Part shown: piece by piece, positions 16,980-27,199 of the stretch
Layout of the letters: each line of letters opens with the position of its first letter
How positions within the stretch are numbered: the stretch's first letter is position 1
NCBI RefSeq assembly: GCF_001969445.1
Contig: NZ_CP017297.1
Coordinates: 806,001-870,000 of the forward strand
From: Brachybacterium sp. P6-10-X1
Lineage (GTDB): Bacteria; Actinomycetota; Actinomycetes; Actinomycetales; Dermabacteraceae
Direction of reading: 5' to 3'
DNA length: 64,000 bases
The notes under the pieces: generated by a model
Told to the model about the DNA's origin: nothing
The model's database searches: none
What the model saw: the letters and a program-made list of their open reading frames with translations, nothing else
Translations under genes and position numbers: made by a program

Positions 16980-18461
16980 TCAGGGAGCGGTCGCGGGGCC
17001 CACGGCGCGCGCGGTGACGACGAGCCACTGCGCCCCGTCCCAGCGCAGCGTGAGCACGAGATCCACCGGCTCGCTCGCCGCCACCGTGCGCACGCTGCCG
17101 TCGGACTGCTCGACCTCGTACTCCTCGGTCGAGGAGGTCACCTCCAGGACCGCGCGTCCGTCCGCGCCCGGCCCTTCGAGCACGCGGGCTTCGTGGATCA
17201 CCGCGCCCCCGCCCGTGACGCTCAGCCCCTGGTAGGCCTGCCGCACCTGCTGGTCGTCCGCCAGCGCGCGGCTCCTCGGCGCCGCAGCCGGGTGGGCCGT
17301 GAGCCCGGTGACGTAGGCGTGGCGGGCGCCGGCGAGCTCGGCGGCCAGCACCCAGGGATCGGTGATCTCCGGAGCCGGTGCTGCCGTGGACGAAGCGCCC
17401 GTCGAGGATGCGGCGGCCCGCGGGATCGGCTCGACCTCGCCCGCGGGCGCCAGCAGCAGCCAGCTGCTCGTGCCCAGCAGCGTGCCGACGGCCACCACGG
17501 CCGCGGCCGTCAGGGCCGACGTGCGGCGCAGGCCCCGTTGGGAGATCACCTCCCGGATCGTGCGCAGGACGTCGCGGGCGGCGGCGCGTCGACCGTCCTG
17601 ATGCCCGCCGCCGGCGTGCTCGTCACCGGCCGGATGCTCGGCGCGACCGCGGATCGGTGCCCGGTGTTCCCCGTGAGCGCGGGCGCGGGCCCGGGCCGGA
17701 CGCGGAGCCGGCACGGGGGTGGTCGGGGCAGCAGCGATCGCCCCGGGCATCGGGCGATCACCCGCCTCGCCGTCCTCGCCGTCCTCGCCCGGTGATCCTG
17801 CAGCGGAAGGAACGGGCACCGGCCCTGCGACCTCGACAGCGGTGTCGTGCACGCGGCGGCGCAGGGTGCGCTGCTCGTCGCAGAGCACGGAGTCCACCCA
17901 GCGCCGGTCCGCCCGGCGCTCCGCGAGCCCCTCCCCGGGGCGCAATCCCTCGAGATCGAGCAGGATCACGCTGCCGTCCTGGCGCATCCCCAGACCACCG
18001 CCGGGGTGTGCCCCGAGCAGCCAGCAGCGCTCGTGCAGCGCATCCACCAGAGCGTCGAGCTCGTCGCGGGCGCGTCCCAGGGCCGCCCGCTCGGCCGTCG
18101 CCGGCGATCCCGTCCCGGCGGCGCGCCTGCCGCTGCGGGACGCGAGCGGCTGTGCGGACTCGCGCACGTACCCCTCGTCCTCGATCCTCAGCACGGCCGG
18201 CGCCGCCGCGAGACCGGCGACCTCGAGAGCGGCCAGCAGCTGCATCTCGGCGCGCACCGCCGCCTGCCCGTCGGCGGTCCGAGCGCGCACCCGGACCTCG
18301 CGTTCCGCTCCCTGCCCGACCAGCTCCTCACCCCGGCGCTCCTCCTGCCCCCGGGGATTACGCGGACCGCCGAGCGACGAGGGCCCGTCGCTCACGGGCA
18401 GGAATTCCCGCACGGATCGCGTCTCGTCGAAGTCCTCCATGGCAGCAGTGAACCGCACCAC
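16980..18461 (-). CDS. Membrane protein with degenerate kinase-like cytosolic domain and extracytoplasmic domain
   Basis: A 493-residue protein. Residues 1-205 resemble a degraded kinase or phosphotransferase fold: VLRIEDEGYVRESAQPL hinge-like, ALHERCWLLGAHPGGGLGMR in place of a GDLHPGN-type catalytic loop (catalytic Asp and Asn missing), and VILLDLEGLRPG in place of the DFG region. A Pro/Arg/Ala/Gly linker follows (205-295), then one membrane helix near 314-336 and an outer domain of about 150 residues resembling NTF2-like lipoprotein tails (VDLVLTLRWDGAQWLVVTA). The GTG start at 18461 has GGGAG upstream. It diverges from lipB. The function is unknown; the topology suggests a sensor or scaffold. 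Confidence 0.7.
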   Translation of the reverse strand: MVRFTAAMEDFDETRSVREFLPVSDGPSSLGGPRNPRGQEERRGEELVGQGAEREVRVRARTADGQAAVRAEMQLLAALEVAGLAAAPAVLRIEDEGYVRESAQPLASRSGRRAAGTGSPATAERAALGRARDELDALVDALHERCWLLGAHPGGGLGMRQDGSVILLDLEGLRPGEGLAERRADRRWVDSVLCDEQRTLRRRVHDTAVEVAGPVPVPSAAGSPGEDGEDGEAGDRPMPGAIAAAPTTPVPAPRPARARARAHGEHRAPIRGRAEHPAGDEHAGGGHQDGRRAAARDVLRTIREVISQRGLRRTSALTAAAVVAVGTLLGTSSWLLLAPAGEVEPIPRAAASSTGASSTAAPAPEITDPWVLAAELAGARHAYVTGLTAHPAAAPRSRALADDQQVRQAYQGLSVTGGGAVIHEARVLEGPGADGRAVLEVTSSTEEYEVEQSDGSVRTVAASEPVDLVLTLRWDGAQWLVVTARAVGPATAP

Positions 18462-18521
18462 CGTCCCGCTCCCTGGTGGTCATCCACAACGCGCAGGTGA
18501 GAGCGGGAGTAGCCTGAGCGG

Positions 18522-19217
18522 ATGCTCGATGTGATCCGTCTCGGCTTCAGCGAACCGGTACCCGGTGGTGACCGGCACGAGGAGTTCGGCCTGCCTCCGG
18601 GACCGGTCGACTACCGCGCCGCCTGGGCGCTGCAGCGGGAGATCCACGCCGAGGTGGTGGCGGGGACCCGCCCCGACTCGCTGCTGCTGCTGGAGCACCG
18701 TGCGGTCTACACCGCCGGCAAGCTCACCGCCGATCACGAACGTCCGCGCGACGGCGCCGAGGTGGTCGACATCGACCGCGGCGGCAAGATCACCTGGCAC
18801 GGACCCCAGCAGCTCGTCGGCTACCCGATCGTCAAGCTCCCCGCCCCCATCGACGTCGTCGGCTTCGTCCGCGGCCTCGAGCTCACCCTGATCGACGTGT
18901 GCGCCGCGATGGGCGTGGCGACCGTTCCGGTCGAGGGGCGCAGCGGCGTGTGGGTGGCGCCGGAGGGCGAGGAGGCCCGCAAGCTGTGCGCGATCGGGAT
19001 GCGCGTCTCGAAGCGCGCCACCATGCACGGCTTCGCCCTGAACTGCGCGAACGACCTCTCCTGGGCGCTGAACGTGATCCCCTGCGGGATCGACGACGCC
19101 GGCGTGACCAGCCTCACCCAGGAGGCGGGTCGGCGCATCGCCGTGGCCGATGTGATCGATGTCGCCGCCGCGGCGATGTCCGAGCTGGTGTCGCACCGCA
19201 CCTCTGCGGCGTCCTGA
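18522..19217 (+). CDS. lipB: Octanoyl-[acyl-carrier-protein]:protein N-octanoyltransferase
   Basis: A 231-residue protein. [10 protein letters not shown] is near residue 87, [20 protein letters not shown] contains the catalytic Lys region, and [13 protein letters not shown] holds the catalytic Cys. LipB moves the octanoyl group from acyl-ACP to lipoyl domains, which LipA then sulfurates. The signature reads [10 protein letters not shown], while the family normally has HGPGQLV, so one conserved Gly is replaced by Gln. lipA follows after 56 bp, and both lie just downstream of the E2 and E3 genes that need lipoate. Confidence 0.94.
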   Translation: MLDVIRLGFSEPVPGGDRHEEFGLPPGPVDYRAAWALQREIHAEVVAGTRPDSLLLLEHRAVYTAGKLTADHERPRDGAEVVDIDRGGKITWHGPQQLVGYPIVKLPAPIDVVGFVRGLELTLIDVCAAMGVATVPVEGRSGVWVAPEGEEARKLCAIGMRVSKRATMHGFALNCANDLSWALNVIPCGIDDAGVTSLTQEAGRRIAVADVIDVAAAAMSELVSHRTSAAS

Positions 19218-19273
19218 GAGGCCCGGATCCGCCCCAGCTCGATAGACTGCCCGGAACGTCGAACGTAGGAGGC

Positions 19274-20302
19274 ATGAGGGTGACCATCGCTCCCGAAGGC
19301 CGGCGCATGCTGCGCGTCGAGGCACGCAACGCCGAGGTGCCGATCGAGCGCAAGCCGGAATGGATCAAGACCCGCGCCGTGATGGGGCCCGAGTACAGCG
19401 CGATGAAGAAGCGCGTGCACAGTCAAGGTCTCCACACCGTCTGCGAGGAAGCCGGCTGCCCGAACATCTTCGAGTGCTGGGAGGACCGCGAGGCGACCTT
19501 CCTCATCGGCGGTGACACCTGCACCCGGCGCTGCGACTTCTGCGCCATCGCCACCGGCAAGCCGATGGCGCTGGACCCCATGGAGCCGTTCAAGGTGGCC
19601 CAGTCCGTGAAGGAGATGGGACTGCGCTACTCCACGATCACGGGGGTGGCGCGCGATGATCTGCCCGACGGTGCGGCCGGCCTGTTCGCCCGCACCTGCG
19701 AGCAGATCCACGCCACGAACCCCGGCACCGGCGTCGAGCTGCTGATCGACGACATCAAGGGCAAGGGCGAGCACCTCCAGCAGGTGTTCGAGGCCCGGCC
19801 CGAAGTATTCGCCCACAATCTCGAGACCGTCCCGCGGATCTTCAAGCAGATCCGTCCCGCGTTCCGCTACGAGCGCTCGCTGGACGTGATCTCGATGGGC
19901 AAGGACGCCGGGATGATCACCAAGTCCAACCTGATCCTGGGCATGGGTGAGACCACCGACGAGATCCTCGAGTCGTTGCAGCGGCTGCGGGACGCCGGCT
20001 GCGACATCATCACCATCACGCAGTACATGCGCCCCTCGAAGCGGCACCACCCGATCGATCGCTGGGTCAAGCCCGAGGAGTTCGTCGATCTCTCCCGGGC
20101 TGCGGAGGAGATGGGCTTCCTCGCGACGATGGCGGGGCCGATGGTCCGCTCCTCCTACCGCGCCGGCAAGCTCTGGGCACAGGTGATGAAGAAGCTCGAC
20201 CGCGAGATCCCCGAGAACCTCCGCCATCTGGATCAGGACCAGCCCGCCCGTCAGGAAGCCGCGAGCGTCGTCGCCCGCGCGAATCAGGCCGTCGCGAGCT
20301 GA
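19274..20302 (+). CDS. lipA: Lipoyl synthase
   Basis: A 342-residue radical SAM enzyme. The auxiliary cluster cysteines are in [12 protein letters not shown] near residues 58-69 and the radical SAM CxxxCxxC is CTRRCDFC near 84-91. The C-terminal RSSYRAG supplies the conserved Ser ligand. It inserts two sulfurs into protein-bound octanoyl groups. ATG 19274 is preceded by GTAGGAGG. It pairs with lipB upstream, and a DUF4191 membrane protein follows after 33 bp, as in mycobacteria (Rv2218-Rv2219). Confidence 0.96.
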   Translation: MRVTIAPEGRRMLRVEARNAEVPIERKPEWIKTRAVMGPEYSAMKKRVHSQGLHTVCEEAGCPNIFECWEDREATFLIGGDTCTRRCDFCAIATGKPMALDPMEPFKVAQSVKEMGLRYSTITGVARDDLPDGAAGLFARTCEQIHATNPGTGVELLIDDIKGKGEHLQQVFEARPEVFAHNLETVPRIFKQIRPAFRYERSLDVISMGKDAGMITKSNLILGMGETTDEILESLQRLRDAGCDIITITQYMRPSKRHHPIDRWVKPEEFVDLSRAAEEMGFLATMAGPMVRSSYRAGKLWAQVMKKLDREIPENLRHLDQDQPARQEAASVVARANQAVAS

Positions 20303-20335
20303 CGCCTGCACGCCCCCGAGAGGACCCCACCCCAT

Positions 20336-21073
20336 ATGGCCCGCAAGAGCGAGAGCAAGCCCACCAAGGGCGCTGCGAAGGACGGCACGAAGAAGCCGGG
20401 ACGCTTCAAGCAGATGATCGACGTCTTCAAGTACACCCAGGAGGTCGATCGCACCACGCTGCCGTGGATGATCGGTGCGCTGCTCGCCGCGATCGCCGTC
20501 GGCATCCTGGTGAGCTGGCTGGTGCTGAACAGCCCCTGGTACGGCATCTTCATGGGTCTGGCCGTCGGTGTGCTCATCGCGATGCTGATCCTGGCCCGCA
20601 AGGCCGAGCGCGCCGCCTTCAGCCGGATCAAGGGACAGTCCGGCGCGGCCCTGGCCGCGATGCAGTCGATCCGCCGCGGCTGGGACGTGGCCGAGGAGCC
20701 GGTCCAGATCGATCCCCGCAGCCAGAAGATGCTCTTCCGCGCCTCCGGTCGTGCCGGCATCGCGGTCGTCGCCGAGGATTCCTCCTCGATCTCCATGAAG
20801 CTGCTGGAGAAGGAGCGTCGCAACATCCGCCGCGTCCTCCAGCACGACAACGTCCCGGTCCACCAGATCGTCGTCGGCGACGGCGACGGGGAGATCCCGT
20901 TGCACAAGTTGCCCAGTCATCTGACCCGCATGAAGAAGACCCTCACCAAGGACGAGTCCGCACAGGTCAGCAAACGACTGGTCGCGCTGCACCGTTCGAT
21001 CCGGCAGTCCGTGCCCAAGGGCGTGGACCCGATGAGGGCCCGCCCGAACCGCAAGGCGATGCGCGGCCGCTGA
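20336..21073 (+). CDS. DUF4191 family membrane protein
   Basis: A 245-residue protein. It has a Lys-rich N-terminus, two adjacent membrane helices (WMIGALLAAIAVGILVSWLV and WYGIFMGLAVGVLIAMLILA, residues 40-85), then a basic cytosolic domain with the conserved QKMLFRASGRAGIAVVAE and a C-terminal PKGVDPMRARPNRKAMRGR. This matches the actinobacterial DUF4191 family (mycobacterial Rv2219), always found near lipA. The function is unknown; the link to lipoate enzymes or to the glnA1 region is positional only. Confidence 0.85.
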   Translation: MARKSESKPTKGAAKDGTKKPGRFKQMIDVFKYTQEVDRTTLPWMIGALLAAIAVGILVSWLVLNSPWYGIFMGLAVGVLIAMLILARKAERAAFSRIKGQSGAALAAMQSIRRGWDVAEEPVQIDPRSQKMLFRASGRAGIAVVAEDSSSISMKLLEKERRNIRRVLQHDNVPVHQIVVGDGDGEIPLHKLPSHLTRMKKTLTKDESAQVSKRLVALHRSIRQSVPKGVDPMRARPNRKAMRGR

Positions 21074-21110
21074 GTGGCCGCGACGTGGCGAGCCGCCACG
21101 TGCCACGGAC

Positions 21111-21152
21111 AAGCCCCCATCCGACCGCCAGGTCCGGGTGGGGGCTTCTTTC
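21111..21152 (+). terminator. Rho-independent terminator after the DUF4191 gene
   Basis: A 13-bp stem (AAGCCCCCATCCG against CGGGTGGGGGCTT, one G-U type mismatch) with a 10-nt loop is followed by the T-rich CTTTCG. It lies 37 bp after the stop codon. Confidence 0.8.
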
Positions 21153-21460
21153 GTCCTGCGTGGGGTGAGGCTGGTGCTCGGGTGGCGCTCGGCGACACGC
21201 GGTGCGGTGCGTTGGTTCCACTGATCCGGCACGGTGGCGGAGTGCATCGGTGGAACGGACGGGCGTGTCGGACGTCGGACGTCGATGCCCGAGCGGCCAG
21301 AGAGACCGTTACCGTTCCGTGACATCCGTGACCTTATCGTGACATTTGAGATCAGTGCAGGTCAGCGCACGATGGACAGGGTGGGCCCGCTCATCCGGCA
21401 TCGGGCTCACGGCAGCCCGCGGGCACGGGGAGCCGCGCCGTCCGCGGAGTTCCGAGGGGG
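21153..21460. other. Intergenic region between the DUF4191 terminator and the RDD gene
   Basis: I see no credible gene in this 308-bp stretch. Short frames here are Arg/Ser-rich shadows. The only structure is the phased GTnAC array at 21308-21343, listed separately. It is downstream of the convergent RDD gene and about 730 bp from glnA1. Confidence 0.6.
21308..21343 (+). repeat. Four phased GTnAC half-sites
   Basis: GTTAC at 21308 is followed by GTGAC at 21319, 21328 and 21339. The spacings are 11, 9 and 11 bp, giving two GTnAC-n6-GTnAC units about 20 bp apart. The layout resembles tandem binding sites of OmpR-type regulators such as GlnR (GTnAC-n6-GAAAC) or MtrA, but it matches neither consensus exactly. 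No start codon lies close downstream. Confidence 0.4.
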
Positions 21461-21895
21461 TCAGGCCCGCACGGCGGCGGTGCCGGCGACGACGTCGTGC
21501 AGGGGCTGGGCATCCTTGCTCCACACCAGCGCCGGCAGCAGCAGGAGCATCGCTCCCGTGCGGACCAGGGCGCGCAGCACCATCGGCGTGCGGCCGCGGA
21601 TCGGCAGCACGCGCACCCGCAGCGCGAACTGGCCGGGGGTTACTCCGAAAAGGCTCAGGAACAGCAGGTTCAGCGTCGCGAACAGGAGCAGGTTGGCCAG
21701 CGCGTCGCCCTGGAACACCAGGGCCGAGACGGCCATGCACAGTCCCCAGTCCACCAGCAGCGACAGGGGCCGTCGCCAGAAGGGCGCGACCGACCCGGGG
21801 CCGCTCGCGGGCAGCCCCAGCGAGGAGCCCCTGACGTAGTCCGGCGAGCTCGGGGCGCCGTCCATCCACGAGCCCAGGTCCTGGCGATCGATCAC
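21461..21895 (-). CDS. RDD family membrane protein
   Basis: A 144-residue protein with a GTG start at 21895. Residues 40-60 give FWRRPLSLLVDWGLCM, the Arg-x(n)-Asp element that names the RDD family, followed by three hydrophobic segments and GVTPGQFALRVRVLP, the second family signature. Such proteins are small membrane proteins; some are proposed sodium/proton antiporters, most are unassigned. The mycobacterial counterpart Rv2219A sits in the same place between DUF4191 and glnA1, which supports orthology. It diverges from glnA1. Confidence 0.85.
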   Translation of the reverse strand: MIDRQDLGSWMDGAPSSPDYVRGSSLGLPASGPGSVAPFWRRPLSLLVDWGLCMAVSALVFQGDALANLLLFATLNLLFLSLFGVTPGQFALRVRVLPIRGRTPMVLRALVRTGAMLLLLPALVWSKDAQPLHDVVAGTAAVRA

Positions 21896-22074
21896 CCCCA
21901 GACCTTACCGAGAGGATCTGGGAGTCGTCAGCGATGCTCCGGGGGCTGCGGCGCTGCACCTAAACTTGATCACAACCGAGCACGGGACCGGCACGGACCG
22001 CCCGGCGCTCGCGACGGTGATCGCCCCTCGGGGACAACCAGATAGGCGCGCCCCATGGTGCGGATGGAGGAGAC

Positions 22075-23505
<1,431 letters not shown>

Positions 23506-23560
23506 GGTTCCCGTCCAGGTCAGCGGGTAGGGCCAGTCCCGTTGTCCGCGCCGAGTCCTC

Positions 23561-23647
23561 ACGATCTGCCTGCATCATCTCGAGGGCGGATCGTGAGGAC
23601 TCCGCCGTCCCCGGCCCCATGTGCGCGTACACGTCCATGGTGGTCAT
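23561..23647 (-). pseudogene. Fossil of a tyrosine-recombinase C-terminus
   Basis: The minus strand encodes MTTMDVYAHMGPGTAESSR and continues to ALEMMQ. This closely resembles the last conserved segment of phage-type integrases, around the nucleophilic Tyr in TTMDVYAH. The surrounding frame (to 23830) shows no R-H-R catalytic core and is Arg/Pro/Gly rich. It sits between glnA1 and the DUF4383 gene. I read it as a remnant of an old insertion; a chance match is possible. Confidence 0.4.
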
Positions 23648-23795
23648 CGCCGAGCCCTCCGGCAGTGCTTCGATCTCTCTCGCCGCGGGCCGGAGGGTCC
23701 GTTCGATCACCCTGAGGTCCGCGAACGCGCCGCCCGCCCGGCCCTCGCCCACGAGGCGAGTCGTCGTCGCACCGCACGGGAAGGACGACTCAGGG

Positions 23796-24278
23796 TCAAC
23801 GGTCGGCCTCCGCCGCGGTGGGCGCGGCATGCCGCGGAAGAACCGAAAGGCCGATCATGGTGAGCGCCAGGACGAAGTGCAACCAGTCATCGGCGGTGTT
23901 CAGCGGCACGAAGTTCGCCGTCGAGCCCTTGTCGATGACGATGCCGTAGATCCACAGCACGGCGTAGACGACGCCGCCGACCAGCAGGTAGAGCCGCGCC
24001 GAGCCCGAGAGCCGTGACAGGATGAGACCGGCGACGCCGTAGAGCAGGTGGACGACGTTGTGCAGCGCGGACACCTGGAAGATGCCCAGCAGCATCGCCT
24101 CGGAGCGTCCGGCGATCCCTATCGAATCGAAGTTCGACGTCACGCCGGGGACGAACCCGGCGACGCCGACGGCGAGGAACACGAACCCGTACATCAACGC
24201 GGCGAACCGCACCGGAGATCGCCCGACGTCCTTGGTCCCTCGACGATGGGTGGGGCCGCTGGGAACTGGGATGTTCAT
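23796..24278 (-). CDS. DUF4383 domain membrane protein
   Basis: A 160-residue protein with four membrane helices. The DUF4383 core includes ALMYGFVFLAVGVAGFVPG, LLGIFQVSALHNVVHLLYG and the second half with NTADDWLHFVLALTMIG. The N-terminal 20 residues are basic and soluble. Members are common in Actinobacteria and of unknown function; some are linked to stress. ATG 24278 has GGAGGATC upstream. It is a single-gene unit with no obvious partner. Confidence 0.85.
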   Translation of the reverse strand: MNIPVPSGPTHRRGTKDVGRSPVRFAALMYGFVFLAVGVAGFVPGVTSNFDSIGIAGRSEAMLLGIFQVSALHNVVHLLYGVAGLILSRLSGSARLYLLVGGVVYAVLWIYGIVIDKGSTANFVPLNTADDWLHFVLALTMIGLSVLPRHAAPTAAEADR

Positions 24279-24554
24279 CGATGATCCTCCGATCAGGAGT
24301 CTCGCTCAGGCACCGTGAGGCGGTGCCGCCGGCACGGCGCTCGCACCGACTCGAACCGCAACCGATCGAAACGGTCCGCTCCGTGTCCTGAGTCGTAGGC
24401 TACGTCCTCGCCGGAAGCCTTCAAGGGGTCCGACCGATCGGGTTGCAGCCTCCGCCCCCTGGACGCGTCGTTCAGGGGGTGAAGGATCGATGCCGGGCAC
24501 GCCGGTGCCCTCTGAGCACCCCGCTGACTGCCCCGCCGACCACCCCGTCACCAG
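24279..24554. other. Intergenic region upstream of the DUF4383 gene
   Basis: These 276 bp contain no gene I can support. Next to the DUF4383 start the minus strand shows CTCCTGATCGGAGGATC, a weak hairpin overlapping the ribosome-binding site. Weak -10-like hexamers (TAGCCT near 24400) could serve the DUF4383 gene. Confidence 0.4.
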
Positions 24555-26213
24555 CTACCCCGCCACCAGGTCCCTCCGCCGCAGCGCGAGCAGTCCCACC
24601 ACCGCCAGCACCACGGTGAGCACGCCCATCACCACCAGCGGGGTCGCCTCCATGTCCGCGTCGGGGACGAAGGGCACGTGGCGGAGCACGGAGAGGCTCC
24701 GCGCCCACTCCGGCAGCTGCAGCAGGTCACCGAGGAAGGTGTCCAGCGCCGCCCAGATCGCCACCAGCCAGGCGATGCCGGCCAGGCGCACCCGCAGTCC
24801 GTACAGCCCCAGGGTCAGCGCGCCGGTGACGGCGATGGCGGGAAGGTAGGCCAGGGACGCGAGGGTCGACTCCCCGATCCAGGAGGTCTCCCCCGTCGCC
24901 TGCCACACGCCGATACCGGTGCCGAGCCCGAGGAGCACCTGCAGGGCGAACACCTCCAGGGTCACCACGGCCACCCAGCGCAGGGCGACGGTGATCCGCC
25001 CGGTGCCGGCCAGGAGCGTCCCGGCCAGACGGCCCTCCAGCTCCTCGGACCTCAGCCGCAGGACTCCCGAGACCATCAGTCCCACGGGCCCCAGGGTGAG
25101 CATCAGCACGATGTACGCCGTGAACGAGGTCGTGAGGTCGTCGACGTCGATCGGGGCGAACTCCCCGATCGTCGGGATCTGATCGACCATGTCCTCGAGG
25201 GAGGAGGCCAGCGACCCGAAGGCGATCGCGAACAGGAACAGCCCGATCGCCCAGGTGACCATCATGGGCGTCACCAGACGCCGGGCCAGGCCACCGGGGG
25301 CCCGCAGCGCCGCGGAGGCCGCGTCGGGACCCGGTGCGTCCGGTCGCAGTCCGGAGCCCAGGTCCCGGCGACGGGACAGGACGGCTGCGAGGCCGACGAG
25401 CACGATGGTCGCGGCGAGGGAGAGCGCCAGCGGCCACCAGCGCACCTCGACGAACACCCTGGACTGCTGCGCCCAGGCCAGGGGGGAGAACCAGGACAGC
25501 CAGGACCCTTCCTCCTCGATCACATCGCCCACCCCGCGCACCAGGAAGGCGACGGCGAGAGATCCGAGGGCGAGGCCGGACGCGGTCCCGCCGTGCTCGG
25601 TCAGCTGCGCGGCCACCGCGGCGATCCCGGCGAACACGAGCCCGGTCAGGGCGGTCGCCATCCCGAGCACGATGCTGTCGAGCACGACTGCACCGGTGAC
25701 CAGCACTGCGATGCTCACGGCAGCGCCGAGGACGAGGTTCGCGATCGCCACGACGACGAGCGCTGCCGCGGCCGGGGCCAGGCGTCCGGTGGGCAGGGAG
25801 CGCAGCATCTCCAGCCGTTCGGCCTCCTCCTCGATGCGGGTGTGCCGGACGGTCAGCAGGATGCTCATGATCGCTCCGGCCAGCAGCACGTAGAGGAACA
25901 GCTCGTTGGCGACCGCCGCCCACAGCGTGTAGTGATCGCGAGCGAAGGCCGGTCCGGTCATCAGCACGGCCGAGGGGTTGCCCAGAAGCGCGGCGCGGGC
26001 GTCGAGCGCCTCCTGGTCGGGATAGGCCTCCTTCAGCGCCACCACCGAGGCGGCGACGGAGACGACCATGGCCAGGACCCAGATGATGATCTGGCGGCGG
26101 GAGATGCGGCCGAACAGCCGCACGAGAGCGCCGATCCCGGTCAGCGGGGAGGCGGGACGCACGTCGAGCAGGTGGGTGTGGCGGGTCGGGGTCGTGCGGG
26201 CCGTGGCGGTCAT
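24555..26213 (-). CDS. ABC exporter permease, two fused six-helix halves
   Basis: A 552-residue protein with about twelve hydrophobic segments in two halves. The first starts near residue 36 (IIIWVLAMVVSVAASVVAL) and the second near 312 (LVTPMMVTWAIGLFLFAIAF), with a soluble linker containing RRRDLGSGLRP. It resembles large export permeases of the tetronasin/polyketide antibiotic type (ABC-2). The preceding ATPase gene overlaps it by 4 bp. It probably exports a hydrophobic compound or lipid; the substrate is unknown. Confidence 0.85.
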   Translation of the reverse strand: MTATARTTPTRHTHLLDVRPASPLTGIGALVRLFGRISRRQIIIWVLAMVVSVAASVVALKEAYPDQEALDARAALLGNPSAVLMTGPAFARDHYTLWAAVANELFLYVLLAGAIMSILLTVRHTRIEEEAERLEMLRSLPTGRLAPAAAALVVVAIANLVLGAAVSIAVLVTGAVVLDSIVLGMATALTGLVFAGIAAVAAQLTEHGGTASGLALGSLAVAFLVRGVGDVIEEEGSWLSWFSPLAWAQQSRVFVEVRWWPLALSLAATIVLVGLAAVLSRRRDLGSGLRPDAPGPDAASAALRAPGGLARRLVTPMMVTWAIGLFLFAIAFGSLASSLEDMVDQIPTIGEFAPIDVDDLTTSFTAYIVLMLTLGPVGLMVSGVLRLRSEELEGRLAGTLLAGTGRITVALRWVAVVTLEVFALQVLLGLGTGIGVWQATGETSWIGESTLASLAYLPAIAVTGALTLGLYGLRVRLAGIAWLVAIWAALDTFLGDLLQLPEWARSLSVLRHVPFVPDADMEATPLVVMGVLTVVLAVVGLLALRRRDLVAG

Positions 26214-27199
26214 CGTGGCCGCTCCTCGGCGGCGCGGGCGTCGGCTCCCGGATCCAGCTCGTCGCCGTAATGGCGCAGGAAGAGGTCCTCGAGGGAGGGT
26301 GGGGAGATCGTGAGGCCGGTGGCCTCCATCCGGGCCAGGACGGGCAGGACGTCGTGGACCGCGGCGTCGTCGACATCGAAGCGGACCCGGCCGCCGTCGC
26401 TGACGAGGTCGTGCACCCCGGCGGTCCTCTCCAGCGCGCCGGCGTCGGCCGCGGTGGTCGCGGCGACGGTGGAACGGGTGAGGTGGCGCAGCTGGGCGAG
26501 CGTCCCGCTCTCGACGTCGCGGCCGGCGCGGATGATGGTGACGGTGTCGCAGAGCTTCTCGACCTCCGCCAGGATGTGGCTGGACAGCAGGACGGTGCGT
26601 CCGGCCTCGCGCAGGCTGCTGACCTCATCGGTGAAGATGGCCTCCATCAGGGGATCCAGCCCGGAGGTGGGTTCGTCCATGACGTAGAGGTCGACGTCGC
26701 GGGAGAGGGCGGCGACCAGGGCCACTTTCTGCCGGTTGCCCTTGGAGTAGGTGCGGCAGCGCTTGGTGGGGTCCAGCTCGAAGCGCTCGATGAGCTCGTC
26801 GCGGCGGCGTCGGTGCGCGGCTCCCTTCTCGGAGGAGGTGAGCACGTCGATGGCCTCTCCCCCGGTCAGGTTCGGCCACAGGTTGGTGTCTCCGGGGACG
26901 TAGGCGAGGCGGTGGTGGATCTGCACGGTGTGGGACCACGGATCCATCCCCAGCACCCTGGCCGTGCCCGAGGTGGCCTTCAGCAGGCCGAGCAGGACGC
27001 GAATGGTGGTGGACTTCCCGGCGCCGTTGGGACCCAGGAACCCGGTGACCTGACCGGTGGGCACGGTCAGGGAGAAGCCGTCCAGCGCGCGGGTGGCGCC
27101 GAAGGTCTTGGTCAGGTCGCGGATGACGACGGCGGCGTCGGCGCTCGATGCGGTCCGGGCGGTGGCGCCCGTGGGCTCCGTGGGTTCGGTGCTGGTCAT
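26210..27199 (-). CDS. ABC transporter ATP-binding protein (DrrA-like drug/lipid exporter)
   Basis: A 329-residue ATPase. Walker A GFLGPNGAGKSTTIRVLLGL is near residue 55. The signature appears as TYSKGNRQKVALVAAL, a YSKGxRQK form where most ABC proteins have LSGGQ; this is typical of DrrA-like exporters. Walker B DLYVMDEPTSGLDPL and the switch His in LLSSHILAEVE are present. The C-terminal extension is about 100 residues (VRFDVDDAAVHDVLP), as in antibiotic self-resistance exporters. Both ends overlap neighbours by 4 bp, so TetR, ATPase and permease are one operon. Confidence 0.92.
   Translation of the reverse strand: MTSTEPTEPTGATARTASSADAAVVIRDLTKTFGATRALDGFSLTVPTGQVTGFLGPNGAGKSTTIRVLLGLLKATSGTARVLGMDPWSHTVQIHHRLAYVPGDTNLWPNLTGGEAIDVLTSSEKGAAHRRRRDELIERFELDPTKRCRTYSKGNRQKVALVAALSRDVDLYVMDEPTSGLDPLMEAIFTDEVSSLREAGRTVLLSSHILAEVEKLCDTVTIIRAGRDVESGTLAQLRHLTRSTVAATTAADAGALERTAGVHDLVSDGGRVRFDVDDAAVHDVLPVLARMEATGLTISPPSLEDLFLRHYGDELDPGADARAAEERPR

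Noticed and set aside
24306..24551. 81-residue minus-strand frame before the DUF4383 gene
   Set aside because: Arg/Gly/Ser-rich and without SD or family features.
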